Shown one piece after another: positions 1 to 6,391 of a DNA stretch of 6,391 bases. Under the pieces are notes generated by a model. That model ran no database searches, was not told the origin of the DNA, and saw nothing but the letters and a program-made list of their open reading frames with translations. The translations under genes were made by a program, and so were the position numbers. This DNA comes from Clostridia bacterium (GTDB taxonomy: Bacteria > Bacillota > Clostridia > Christensenellales > HGM11417), in contig JAQVSX010000042.1 in the NCBI GenBank assembly GCA_028700355.1, positions 1-6,391 on the forward strand, in the 5' to 3' direction. How positions within the stretch are numbered: the stretch's first letter is position 1; each line of letters begins with the position of its first letter.

Positions 1-409
1 AACAGCCAAGAGCTATCATAACAGCAAAACCTGCCGATACTATTATCAACAGGCTGAAAGTAGAAATCTGCCCCGATGTAGCCCTTTCTACCTGATTTGC
101 AAAAACTAAAAGTCCCGGTTCGGCAACCGATATAAAAAAGCCCAATAAAAGTCCGCCGGCAATTATCAGCCAAAGCTTATTTTTTTTGGCAAGAGTGCTG
201 CCGATTAACTTACCGAAAGGCATTACTCCGACATCTACCCCCACTAAAAACAGCGTAAGCCCCAAAATTACCAATATTGTACCTATGAAAAACCTATACA
301 GCGCATCCGTCTCTAACGGTGCTACGGTAAAATTCAGTATTACAACAATTATAGTGATGGGCAGTACGGTAAATACTATTTCTTTTATTTTACTGGTAAA
401 TATATTCAT
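1..409 (-). CDS. DUF1538 family membrane protein, N-terminal part (runs off left edge)
   Basis: The first 136 codons of a leftward gene are present; the C-terminus lies outside the window. The protein is very hydrophobic, with likely membrane segments near residues 12-30, 36-58, 78-97 and 116-135. The stretch LPITIIVVILNFTVAP, then GLTLFLVGVDVGVMPFG and GFFISVAEPGL, matches what I know of the DUF1538 domain. Its function is not established; it is generally treated as a putative transporter-like membrane protein. The ATG at 409-407 is well fixed: an in-frame TAG lies only two codons upstream (418-416), and no alternative start follows before the conserved region. There is no Shine-Dalgarno sequence, and the promoter at 420-448 would leave a leader of only about 3 nt. 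The family call is made from memory of the domain, not from a search. Confidence 0.85.
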   Translation of the reverse strand, partial: MNIFTSKIKEIVFTVLPITIIVVILNFTVAPLETDALYRFFIGTILVILGLTLFLVGVDVGVMPFGKLIGSTLAKKNKLWLIIAGGLLLGFFISVAEPGLLVFANQVERATSGQISTFSLLIIVSAGFAVMIALGC

Positions 410-419
410 AGTAATCTAA

Positions 420-448
420 AGTATATCAAATATATATTTTTTATTCAA
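420..448 (-). promoter_or_regulatory. Promoter of the DUF1538 gene (extended -10)
   Basis: Read on the minus strand, TTGAAT (448-443) is followed by a 17-bp spacer and TATACT (425-420). TG at 428-427 makes an extended -10 (TGaTATACT). Transcription would begin at about 412, almost on top of the ATG at 409, so the mRNA would be nearly leaderless. This agrees with the missing ribosome binding site. Assigned by inspection only. Confidence 0.6.
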
Positions 449-462
449 ACTATTAACGCATA

Positions 463-1458
463 ATGTTAAAACAATTTATTTATAATAAGTTTATGAAACA
501 TAAAGTCATTATGCTTTTAACCGTTGCGGTAACAGCCGCAGTTCTGGCGATGCCTCATTACAATACTTTTTCTCAAAGCGCATATATTAAATGGGTAGAT
601 TTTAACGTTCCTTATACTACGCTGAGCAAAGTTTATGAGCTTGATGTAAAAACCCATAAAGAAGAATTTCATTATAGGTTTGCAGATGTACTTGCTTACA
701 TTGCCGCTCAAAACGGCAACAATTTTAATTATAAAAAAGATATGGCTTATTTGGAAAAATTGAAAAACAAAATTGAAAAGGGACAAAGCTTTGAGGATAT
801 TACAAAAAACAGCAAATATTACAATTACTATAAAGAGGCTTATGGCGCAATATTTGCAGAATATATAGGCTACTTTACGCAGGAAAGCAGCGGTAATGAT
901 ATGCAGTACGGACTGAAAACATATTTTCCGTTTGCGCAAGGGTACTGGTATAGCGGCAGCGACGATTTCGGCAATTCCCGCAGTTACGGTTTTAAAAGGG
1001 TGCATTTAGGCCACGATATGTTCGGCAGTATAGGTACGCCTATCATTGCCGTTGAAGGCGGAATAGTTACAGAGCTTGGCTGGAATAAATATGGCGGATG
1101 GCGAATCGGAATACGCTCGCTAGACAATTTAAGATATTATTATTATGCGCATTTAAGGAAAGATGCCCCCTATGTTAAGGAAATGAAAAAGGGCAGCATT
1201 ATAGAGGCGGGACAGGTTATAGGCTATCTGGGAGTTACCGGATACAGCAATAAAGAAAATAAGAATATGGGCACAAAACCCCATTTGCATTTCGGCTTGC
1301 AGCTTATTTTTGACAAAAGTCAGGAAGACGGCAACGGAGAAATTTGGATTGATGTATATAATATAACAAGATTTTTAGTTAAAAACCGTGCAAAAGTACA
1401 AAAAAACGCCGATACTAACGATTATTACAGTATAAACTTAAAAAAAGCATTTAAATAG
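463..1458 (+). CDS. M23 family (LytM-type) metallopeptidase, exported
   Basis: This is a 331-residue predicted zinc endopeptidase of the M23 family, whose members cleave peptide bonds in peptidoglycan cross-links or stems. The N-terminus has a basic stretch (MKHK, residues 11-14) and a hydrophobic segment at about 15-30, so the protein is exported or membrane-anchored; I see no clear signal peptidase site. Residues 40-150 form a helical, tyrosine- and lysine-rich region. The peptidase domain covers about 175-285 and keeps the key residues: HLGHD (H181 and D185, zinc ligands), YAH (H230, catalytic) and PHLHFG (H274, and H276 as zinc ligand). It should therefore be active. ATG 463 is the first start after an in-frame stop at 454-456. 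ATG 493 (residue 11) would give a more typical signal peptide. Neither has a Shine-Dalgarno sequence, so the start is uncertain. The YetF-family gene follows after 17 bp, probably in the same operon. No terminator lies between them. Confidence 0.9.
   Translation: MLKQFIYNKFMKHKVIMLLTVAVTAAVLAMPHYNTFSQSAYIKWVDFNVPYTTLSKVYELDVKTHKEEFHYRFADVLAYIAAQNGNNFNYKKDMAYLEKLKNKIEKGQSFEDITKNSKYYNYYKEAYGAIFAEYIGYFTQESSGNDMQYGLKTYFPFAQGYWYSGSDDFGNSRSYGFKRVHLGHDMFGSIGTPIIAVEGGIVTELGWNKYGGWRIGIRSLDNLRYYYYAHLRKDAPYVKEMKKGSIIEAGQVIGYLGVTGYSNKENKNMGTKPHLHFGLQLIFDKSQEDGNGEIWIDVYNITRFLVKNRAKVQKNADTNDYYSINLKKAFK
481..486 (+). promoter_or_regulatory. Possible -10 box for the M23 gene
   Basis: A perfect TATAAT lies six bases before ATG 493, the alternative start of the M23 gene. 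Transcription from it would begin at that ATG, giving a leaderless message. No acceptable -35 box is found 16-18 bp upstream (the 17-bp position reads GCATAA), and the sequence is AT-rich, so this may be chance. Confidence 0.2.
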
Positions 1459-1475
1459 CATTAAGAGGAAAATAA

Positions 1476-2156
1476 ATGAAAACTCTGCAAGTTTTAGGTA
1501 TTGCTGCGCTCTCTTTTGCGGCGCTATTTTTAATAGCAAAAATAATGGGAAAAAAGCAGCTGAGTCAGCTTGAATTTATTGACTATGTTGTGGGAATATC
1601 TATAGGCTCTACTGCGGCGCAAATGTCTGCCGATACAAGCACGCCCTTTTATCATTATTTGATATCTATGGGCGTATATTTGGCATTGGACGTTTTAATC
1701 ACGCTTATTTCAAGAAAAACTTTTAAGCTGAAAGGATTTTTTAAGGGAATGCCGCTGGTACTTATTAATGACGGAAAGCTGCTGTACGAAAACCTAAAAA
1801 AAAGCAAGCTTGACATAAATGAGCTGCTCGCTCTATGCCGCATTAAAAATTATTTTAATATTAACGATATAGCTTTTTGCATATTTGAAACCAACGGCGA
1901 AATAAGCGTTTTGCCAAAAAGCCATGCGACTCCGGTTGTCAGCGGCGATATGAATATTAAAAAAGAACATCCTAACCTTTCAATAGATTTTATTATTGAC
2001 GGCGCTATTATCAGCCATGCACTGCGTGAAGCAGGCAAAAGCAAAGCGTGGCTGCTTGAAAAGCTTAAAGAAAAAAACGCTTACAAATTGGAAGATATCG
2101 CCCTTGTTAATTTTGATATTCAAAAGGACGATATAGCGGTATATTTTAAAAACTAA
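1476..2156 (+). CDS. DUF421/YetF family membrane protein
   Basis: A 226-residue protein of the YetF (DUF421) family. The N-terminal part has three likely membrane segments (about 3-22, 34-52 and 58-78), with the family signature GKKQLSQLEFIDYVVGISIG at 25-44. A cytoplasmic region follows, with PLVLINDGKLLYENLKK (93-109), ELLALCR (116-122) and ICIFE-like and GEISVLPK elements (131-148), as expected for the YetF domain. A second half-domain continues to the C-terminus, so the length is normal. The biochemical role of the family is not settled; some members are linked to spore or envelope functions in Bacillus. The start is supported by AGAGG at 1464-1468, 7 nt before the ATG. The gene lies 17 bp after the M23 peptidase gene and is probably co-transcribed with it. 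No strong terminator for this strand follows: the hairpin at 2168-2199 has no T-run on this side. Confidence 0.92.
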   Translation: MKTLQVLGIAALSFAALFLIAKIMGKKQLSQLEFIDYVVGISIGSTAAQMSADTSTPFYHYLISMGVYLALDVLITLISRKTFKLKGFFKGMPLVLINDGKLLYENLKKSKLDINELLALCRIKNYFNINDIAFCIFETNGEISVLPKSHATPVVSGDMNIKKEHPNLSIDFIIDGAIISHALREAGKSKAWLLEKLKEKNAYKLEDIALVNFDIQKDDIAVYFKN

Positions 2157-2163
2157 ACGGCAC

Positions 2164-2199
2164 AAAAAACAGCGGCTTAGCAATATAGCAGCCGCTGTT
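2164..2199 (-). terminator. Intrinsic terminator of fba
   Basis: A perfect 10-bp stem (AACAGCGGCT at 2168-2177 with AGCCGCTGTT at 2190-2199) encloses a 12-nt loop. On the minus strand it is followed by six T residues (complement of 2169-2164, the first two belonging to the stem), which fits termination of the leftward fba transcript 31 bp past its stop codon. The plus-strand side has no T-run, so it is probably a weak terminator for yetF. A small extra dyad, TAGGG-AAT-CCCTA, lies at 2204-2216 between the fba stop and this hairpin. Confidence 0.8.
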
Positions 2200-2230
2200 A
2201 TCATAGGGAATCCCTAATATATAATTTCTG

Positions 2231-3172
2231 TTACAGTATTTCTGTCGCTTTGCCCGAGCAGCCAAGCACATTTAACAATTTATGCCTAACAATTTCCTTA
2301 ACCTGCTCTCTTGCGGGCGCAAGGTATTGTCTGGGGTCAAAATGGGTGGGGTTGTCGCTCATATGCTTTCTTATTGCCGCAGTAAATGCAAGGCGCAAAT
2401 CAGAATCTATATTTATTTTACATACAGCCATAGAAGCCGCCTGCCGCAGCATTTCCTCAGGTACGCCCTGCGCCCCCGGCATATCTCCGCCGTAAAGCTG
2501 AATTTGTTTTACAAATTGCTGCGGGACAGATGACGCTCCGTGCAGTACTATGGGAAAATTAGGCAGCAGCTTGCTTACCTTTTCAAGTATGTCAAACCTT
2601 AATTTAGGCTCGGATTTAAATTTAAAAGCGCCGTGGCTTGTGCCTATGGCAATGGCAAGCGAATCGCAGCCTGACTTTGAAACAAATTCGTAAACCTCTT
2701 CGGGGTTAGTGTACATTGCATCGGCAGCGGAAACATTAACGGCATCTTCTATGCCGGCAAGCCGTCCAAGCTCTGCCTCTACTACTACGCCTTTATCGTG
2801 AGCGTATTCCACTACTCTTTTAGTTATTGCAATGTTTTCCTCCAAGCTGTGATGAGATGCATCTATCATAACAGATGTAAAGCCGCCGTCTATTGCGTCT
2901 TTACATAATTCAAAAGAATCACCGTGGTCTAAATGAAGCGCTATGGGAAGCCCGCTATCCGTAACGGCGGCGTCTACAAGCTTTTTTAAATATAAGGGGT
3001 TTGCGTATTTTCTTGCCCCGGAAGATACTTGCAATATCAAGGGCGCATTTTCCAGTTTGCCTGCCTCTACTATGCCTTGTATGGTTTCCATATTGTTTAC
3101 ATTAAAAGCGCCTATGGCATAGCCGCCCTCATACGCTTTTTTAAACATCTTTTTGGTTGTAATCAGTGGCAT
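2231..3172 (-). CDS. fba: Class II fructose-bisphosphate aldolase
   Basis: A 313-residue zinc-dependent aldolase that reversibly splits fructose 1,6-bisphosphate into glyceraldehyde 3-phosphate and dihydroxyacetone phosphate, in cytosolic glycolysis and gluconeogenesis. The (beta/alpha)8 barrel shows the class II landmarks: HLDHGD at 80-85 (D82 catalytic, H83 zinc ligand), EAELGRLAG at 132-140, IGTSHGAFKF at 176-185 (H180 zinc ligand), LHGASSVP at 210-217 (H211 zinc ligand) and NIDSDLR at 254-260 (substrate phosphate and active-site loop). The length and the HGASSVP form fit the shorter class IIB-like enzymes. The start is firm: GGAGG (complement of 3181-3185) lies 8 nt before the ATG. It is a single gene with its own promoter (3207-3236) and terminator (2164-2199), divergent from the M29 aminopeptidase gene. 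No damage is seen. Substrates other than fructose bisphosphate (for example tagatose bisphosphate) are possible in this superfamily, but the motifs favour Fba. Confidence 0.95.
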   Translation of the reverse strand: MPLITTKKMFKKAYEGGYAIGAFNVNNMETIQGIVEAGKLENAPLILQVSSGARKYANPLYLKKLVDAAVTDSGLPIALHLDHGDSFELCKDAIDGGFTSVMIDASHHSLEENIAITKRVVEYAHDKGVVVEAELGRLAGIEDAVNVSAADAMYTNPEEVYEFVSKSGCDSLAIAIGTSHGAFKFKSEPKLRFDILEKVSKLLPNFPIVLHGASSVPQQFVKQIQLYGGDMPGAQGVPEEMLRQAASMAVCKINIDSDLRLAFTAAIRKHMSDNPTHFDPRQYLAPAREQVKEIVRHKLLNVLGCSGKATEIL

Positions 3173-3206
3173 TTTTTTATCCTCCGCAATAATTTGTTCT
3201 ATAAGT

Positions 3207-3236
3207 ATTATACTTTATATTTTATTATTTGACCAA
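3207..3236 (-). promoter_or_regulatory. Promoter of fba
   Basis: On the minus strand a consensus TATAAT (3212-3207) is preceded by an 18-bp spacer and a weak -35, TTGGTC (3236-3231). Transcription would start near 3200, giving a leader of about 28 nt that contains the GGAGG ribosome binding site. The weak -35 and the repeats just upstream leave room for an activator or an A/T-rich UP-type element. Confidence 0.6.
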
Positions 3237-3239
3237 TAC

Positions 3240-3261
3240 TTATACATAAATTATACATAAA
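3240..3261. repeat. Perfect tandem 11-bp repeat upstream of the fba promoter
   Basis: TTATACATAAA occurs twice head-to-tail (3240-3250 and 3251-3261). Each unit also has dyad symmetry (TTAT-AC-ATAA). Relative to the inferred fba start at about 3200 the pair covers roughly -40 to -61, next to the -35 box, and an 11-bp period puts both units on nearly the same DNA face. This suits an activator site or UP element, though AT-rich sequence makes short repeats more likely by chance. Confidence 0.5.
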
Positions 3262-3273
3262 AAATACCTTTTT

Positions 3274-3297
3274 AAGCAAAATAATTCTATATTGCTT
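3274..3297. promoter_or_regulatory. Imperfect inverted repeat AAGCAA...TTGCTT in the fba/aminopeptidase divergent region
   Basis: AAGCAA (3274-3279) pairs with TTGCTT (3292-3297). After one A-A mismatch the inner ATA/TAT (3281-3283 and 3288-3290) also pair, around a centre of ATTC. It lies upstream of the aminopeptidase -10 box and could bind a dimeric regulator acting on either divergent gene. The same half-site occurs at the gap promoter (4477-4505). The right arm TTGCTT could itself serve as a -35-like element. Inferred by eye. Confidence 0.35.
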
Positions 3298-3318
3298 TTA
3301 TATTTTTATTAAATATTG

Positions 3319-3324
3319 TATAAT
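3319..3324 (+). promoter_or_regulatory. -10 box of the M29 aminopeptidase gene
   Basis: A perfect TATAAT lies 30 bp before the ATG, which would start transcription near 3331 with a leader of about 24 nt containing AAGGAGA (3343-3349). The -35 box is unclear: TTGCTT at 3292-3297 is 21 bp away, which is too long, and the 16-18 bp positions read as T/A-rich sequence without a good match. Confidence 0.45.
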
Positions 3325-3354
3325 GTGTGATATAACACGATTAAGGAGATTTTT

Positions 3355-4470
3355 ATGTCTGACAGCAGATTTGAACGCCTTGCATATAATCTTGTAAATT
3401 ATTCTTGCAGTTTAAAAAAGGGCGAAAAAATATTGATAGATGCCTCCGGCATTGACCATGTGCTTATAAACGAAATTATTAAACAGGTTTATGCCCTTGG
3501 TGCTTTTCCCATTGTTACGCTTGTTAACCCTTTGGTGCAAAGGCAGCTGCTTTTTGGCATAAATAAGCAGCATTGCGAAATTCTTGCAAAATACGCAAAA
3601 TACCGTATGGAAGATATGGATGCCTATATTGCCATAAGAGGCGGGCAGAACACATTTGAAAACAGCGACGTTCCCCCCGAAAATTTACAGACCTTTATGA
3701 CATATTACAGCAGACCCGTCCACCACGATATAAGGGTAGACAAAACCAAATGGGTTATTTTAAGGTATCCTAACGCATCTTTTGCGCAGCTTGCGGGTAT
3801 GAGCACACAGGCTTTTGAGGATTATTATTTTAATGTCTGCAATCTCGATTACAGTAAAATGGATAGGGCAATGGACAGCCTTAAACAATTGATGGAAAAA
3901 ACAGATAATGTGCGCATTGTCTCGCCTGATACAGATTTAACCTTTTCCATAAATAATATTTCCGTAATAAAATGTTCGGGAAAAAATAATATTCCCGACG
4001 GTGAAGTATATACTGCACCCGTTAAAAACAGCGTAAACGGCAGAATTACTTACAACACGCCGTCTGTAAACGGCGGCACCAAATACGAAAATATCAGCCT
4101 GCTTTTTGAAAACGGCAAAATTATTGACGCAAAGGCTAATTTGACAGAGAAAATCAACAAGGTATTTGATACCGATGAGGGCAGCAGGTATGTCGGCGAA
4201 TTTGCGCTCGGCATAAACCCGTATATCACAAGCCCCATAGGCGATATATTGTTTGACGAAAAGATAAGCGGCAGTCTGCATTTTACGCCCGGCAGCTGCT
4301 ATAAAGAGGCAAGCAACGGCAACGAATCTGCTTTGCATTGGGACCTTATATTGATTCAAACAAAGGAGTACGGAGGAGGCGAAATTTATTTTGACGGCAA
4401 GTTAATAAGAAAGGACGGCCTTTTTGTACTTGAAAAATTAAAATGCCTTAACCCGGAAAACCTTAAATGA
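3355..4470 (+). CDS. M29 family aminopeptidase (AmpS/PepS-type)
   Basis: A 371-residue predicted cytosolic metal-dependent aminopeptidase of family M29, which releases N-terminal amino acids from peptides, typically using two divalent metal ions. The conserved C-terminal metal-site residues can be followed in order: NIPDGEVYTAPV at 212-223 (E217), VGEFALGINP at 280-289 (E282), DEKISGSLHFTPG at 301-313 (E302 and H309), Y316, and ALHWDL at 326-331 (H328 and D330). All seven expected ligand or catalytic positions are present, so it should be active. It is somewhat shorter than the roughly 410-residue AmpS/AmpT enzymes I know of, but nothing looks cut. The start is supported by AAGGAGA at 3343-3349, about 6 nt before the ATG. 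The gene is divergent from fba and lies 146 bp before gap on the same strand. No intrinsic terminator follows, so some read-through into gap is possible. Its likely role is intracellular peptide turnover; substrate preference cannot be read from the sequence. Confidence 0.93.
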   Translation: MSDSRFERLAYNLVNYSCSLKKGEKILIDASGIDHVLINEIIKQVYALGAFPIVTLVNPLVQRQLLFGINKQHCEILAKYAKYRMEDMDAYIAIRGGQNTFENSDVPPENLQTFMTYYSRPVHHDIRVDKTKWVILRYPNASFAQLAGMSTQAFEDYYFNVCNLDYSKMDRAMDSLKQLMEKTDNVRIVSPDTDLTFSINNISVIKCSGKNNIPDGEVYTAPVKNSVNGRITYNTPSVNGGTKYENISLLFENGKIIDAKANLTEKINKVFDTDEGSRYVGEFALGINPYITSPIGDILFDEKISGSLHFTPGSCYKEASNGNESALHWDLILIQTKEYGGGEIYFDGKLIRKDGLFVLEKLKCLNPENLK

Positions 4471-4476
4471 AATTAT

Positions 4477-4505
4477 TTTGCTTGCAATATTGAGCAAATT
4501 TGCTT
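4477..4505. promoter_or_regulatory. Candidate operator inside the gap promoter
   Basis: Three copies of one half-site occur: TTTGCTT (4477-4483), AGCAAA in inverted orientation (4493-4498) and TTTGCTT (4499-4505). The last two form a perfect 12-bp palindrome, AGCAAATTTGCT (4493-4504), that fills the 3' part of the -35/-10 spacer. The two direct copies are 22 bp apart, about two helical turns. A second palindrome, CAATATTG, lies at 4485-4492. A protein bound here would block RNA polymerase, which suggests repression; the regulator is unknown. Confidence 0.4.
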
Positions 4506-4510
4506 ATAAT
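4482..4510 (+). promoter_or_regulatory. Promoter of gap
   Basis: TTGCAA (4482-4487), a 17-bp spacer and TATAAT (4505-4510) form a strong sigma-A-type promoter only 11 bp after the aminopeptidase stop codon. Transcription would begin at about 4515-4518, giving gap a leader of roughly 100 nt. The leader is AT-rich; its only tidy hairpin is a short GCATT/AATGC stem with a TTTT loop (4521-4534). I see no known riboswitch and no sequence that would pair with the ribosome binding site. Confidence 0.7.
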
Positions 4511-4595
4511 ATACAATGTTGCATTTTTTAATGCTTAAAATAGAAGTGCTTTTAATTTAGGAATCTATATTATAGTTTATAAAATATTTATATAA

Positions 4596-5627
<1,032 letters not shown>

Positions 5628-5655
5628 AAAATAAATTAATAATTACAATTAATTT

Positions 5656-5690
5656 AAAAAGGCATTTTAAACTTTGTTTAAAATGCCTTT
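5656..5690. terminator. Intrinsic terminator between gap and the antiporter gene, probably bidirectional
   Basis: A perfect 15-bp stem (5658-5672 with 5676-5690) closes a 3-nt TTT loop; the core is GGCATTTTAAAC/GTTTAAAATGCC. It begins 30 bp after the gap stop codon. On the minus strand it ends in five T residues (complement of 5660-5656). On the plus strand the T-run is three, within the stem, followed by AAATT. It is well placed to end both the gap transcript and the convergent antiporter transcript. Confidence 0.85.
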
Positions 5691-5747
5691 AAATTATATA
5701 ACCTATAATCTTAATGTTATCATCAGGGGCTATATATATATTCCCTT

Positions 5748-6391
5748 TTATTGTTTTATCATTTTTTCTACCGTTATATCTCCGGATTTTACCAAAGCAT
5801 ATTTACTCATTACAGGGCCTATAATCTCATAAATTAAGGTGGCGCATAATACAACTGCCCTTATACTGCCGCCTATGGCGGGAAAAGCTTGTTCAAATAA
5901 CAGCGAAAGTCCAATCGCAACGCCGGCTTGCGGAATCAGCGCCAATCCGAGATATTTTTTTACGTTTTGGGGAGCCTTTGTAATGACCGCTCCCGTATAA
6001 GAACCGAGTATTTTGCCTATTACCCTAAACAAAACATAGATAATGCCTACAACGCCGAGAGCGGGCAGTAAAGTAACATCGAGCGACGCACCCGACTCCA
6101 CAAAAAATATTACAAATATCGGAGGTGTTATTATGTCAATTATTTCCTGAATTTGAAATCCCTTTTTGTTAAGATTAATAAATGTGCAGCCGAAAGCCAT
6201 ACAGCCGAGCAACGGTGAGCCGCCTGACAGATTTGTAAGCCCTATGCATATAAATACAAAAGCGATTATAAGGCATGTCCTGTTTGATGTTTTTTTAAAC
6301 ATTTTAAGCGGAAGCTCAAACAATATGCCCAAAATAAAACCTATTACTATGGAAATTCCTATTTCATAAAAAGGTGTTAAGATATTTATGA
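5748..6391 (-). CDS. CPA2-type cation:proton antiporter, C-terminal part (runs off right edge)
   Basis: The last 213 codons of a leftward gene; the reading frame stays open to the window edge, so the N-terminus lies outside. A TTG at 6332 is an internal leucine rather than a real start, because the sequence upstream of it (YEIGISIVIGFILGIL) is in frame and continues the family pattern. The visible part is a run of membrane helices with GSPLLGCMAFG, PPIFVIFFVESGASLD, FRVIGKILGSYTGA, KYLGLALIPQAGVAIG and a final helix with LIYEIIGPV, as in Na+/H+ exchanger-domain proteins of the CPA2 (Kef/Nap-like) group found in Firmicutes. These exchange Na+ or K+ for protons across the cytoplasmic membrane. 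The acidic ion-binding pair of the family lies in the missing half, so activity and ion choice cannot be judged. No C-terminal TrkA-N domain is present: the protein ends soon after the last helix (residues VEKMIKQ). Confidence 0.88.
   Translation of the reverse strand, partial: INILTPFYEIGISIVIGFILGILFELPLKMFKKTSNRTCLIIAFVFICIGLTNLSGGSPLLGCMAFGCTFINLNKKGFQIQEIIDIITPPIFVIFFVESGASLDVTLLPALGVVGIIYVLFRVIGKILGSYTGAVITKAPQNVKKYLGLALIPQAGVAIGLSLLFEQAFPAIGGSIRAVVLCATLIYEIIGPVMSKYALVKSGDITVEKMIKQ

Noticed and set aside
186..419. Plus-strand open frame at the left edge
   Set aside because: It runs opposite the DUF1538 coding frame, which has the promoter and the family pattern; the threonine/isoleucine-rich product is typical of an antisense shadow.
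517..1005. Long open frame on the minus strand inside the M23 gene
   Set aside because: It lies wholly opposite a gene with intact family motifs, has no ribosome binding site and encodes no recognisable domain; it is a shadow of the real frame.
3937..4359. 140-codon open frame antisense to the M29 aminopeptidase gene
   Set aside because: It overlaps the conserved metal-site region of a real gene and has no supporting start signals.
4521..4534. GCATT/AATGC hairpin as a terminator for the aminopeptidase gene
   Set aside because: The stem is only 5 bp, there is no T-run after it, and it lies downstream of the strong gap promoter, within the gap leader.
5748..6332. Reading the antiporter gene as complete with a TTG start at 6332
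   Set aside because: The frame continues upstream to the window edge with family-like membrane sequence, and a complete antiporter of this type is about twice as long.

Overview
This is an AT-rich stretch of bacterial chromosome that reads as ordinary housekeeping DNA from a Firmicute, most likely of the class Clostridia. Four of the six gene starts have strong purine-rich ribosome binding sites. The promoters carry near-consensus sigma-A boxes, and the M23 peptidase, YetF, class II aldolase and M29 aminopeptidase proteins match the clostridial forms I know. I cannot name a genus. I see no RNA gene, CRISPR array, insertion sequence or phage sequence, and no convincing new multi-gene system. 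The less ordinary content is regulatory.

Layout, left to right. (1) A DUF1538 membrane protein runs leftward off the left edge. (2) Only 53 bp separates it from a rightward pair: a secreted or membrane-anchored M23 (LytM-type) metallopeptidase and, 17 bp later, a DUF421/YetF-family membrane protein, probably one operon. (3) A leftward class II fructose-bisphosphate aldolase (fba) converges on yetF, with an intrinsic terminator for fba in the 74-bp gap. (4) A 182-bp divergent region separates fba from a rightward M29 aminopeptidase gene; it holds a promoter for each direction, a perfect tandem 11-bp repeat and an imperfect inverted repeat. (5) After 146 bp comes gap (glyceraldehyde-3-phosphate dehydrogenase), with a good promoter, palindromic sequence inside that promoter and a leader of about 100 nt. 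(6) gap ends at a 15-bp perfect-stem terminator. Beyond it a leftward CPA2-type cation:proton antiporter gene runs off the right edge, so only its C-terminal part is present. No gene-free stretch exceeds 300 bp.

How the parts may relate. fba and gap encode nearby steps of glycolysis, linked through triose phosphates, but they sit on opposite strands with the aminopeptidase gene between them. gap stands alone, without pgk or tpi after it. Copies of a TTTGCT/AGCAAA half-site occur at both the fba/aminopeptidase divergent region and the gap promoter, which could mean shared control; the motif is short and this is only a hypothesis. The DUF1538 and M23 genes both lack a visible ribosome binding site, unlike the other four genes whose starts lie in the window. 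The DUF1538 promoter would start transcription about 3 nt before its ATG.
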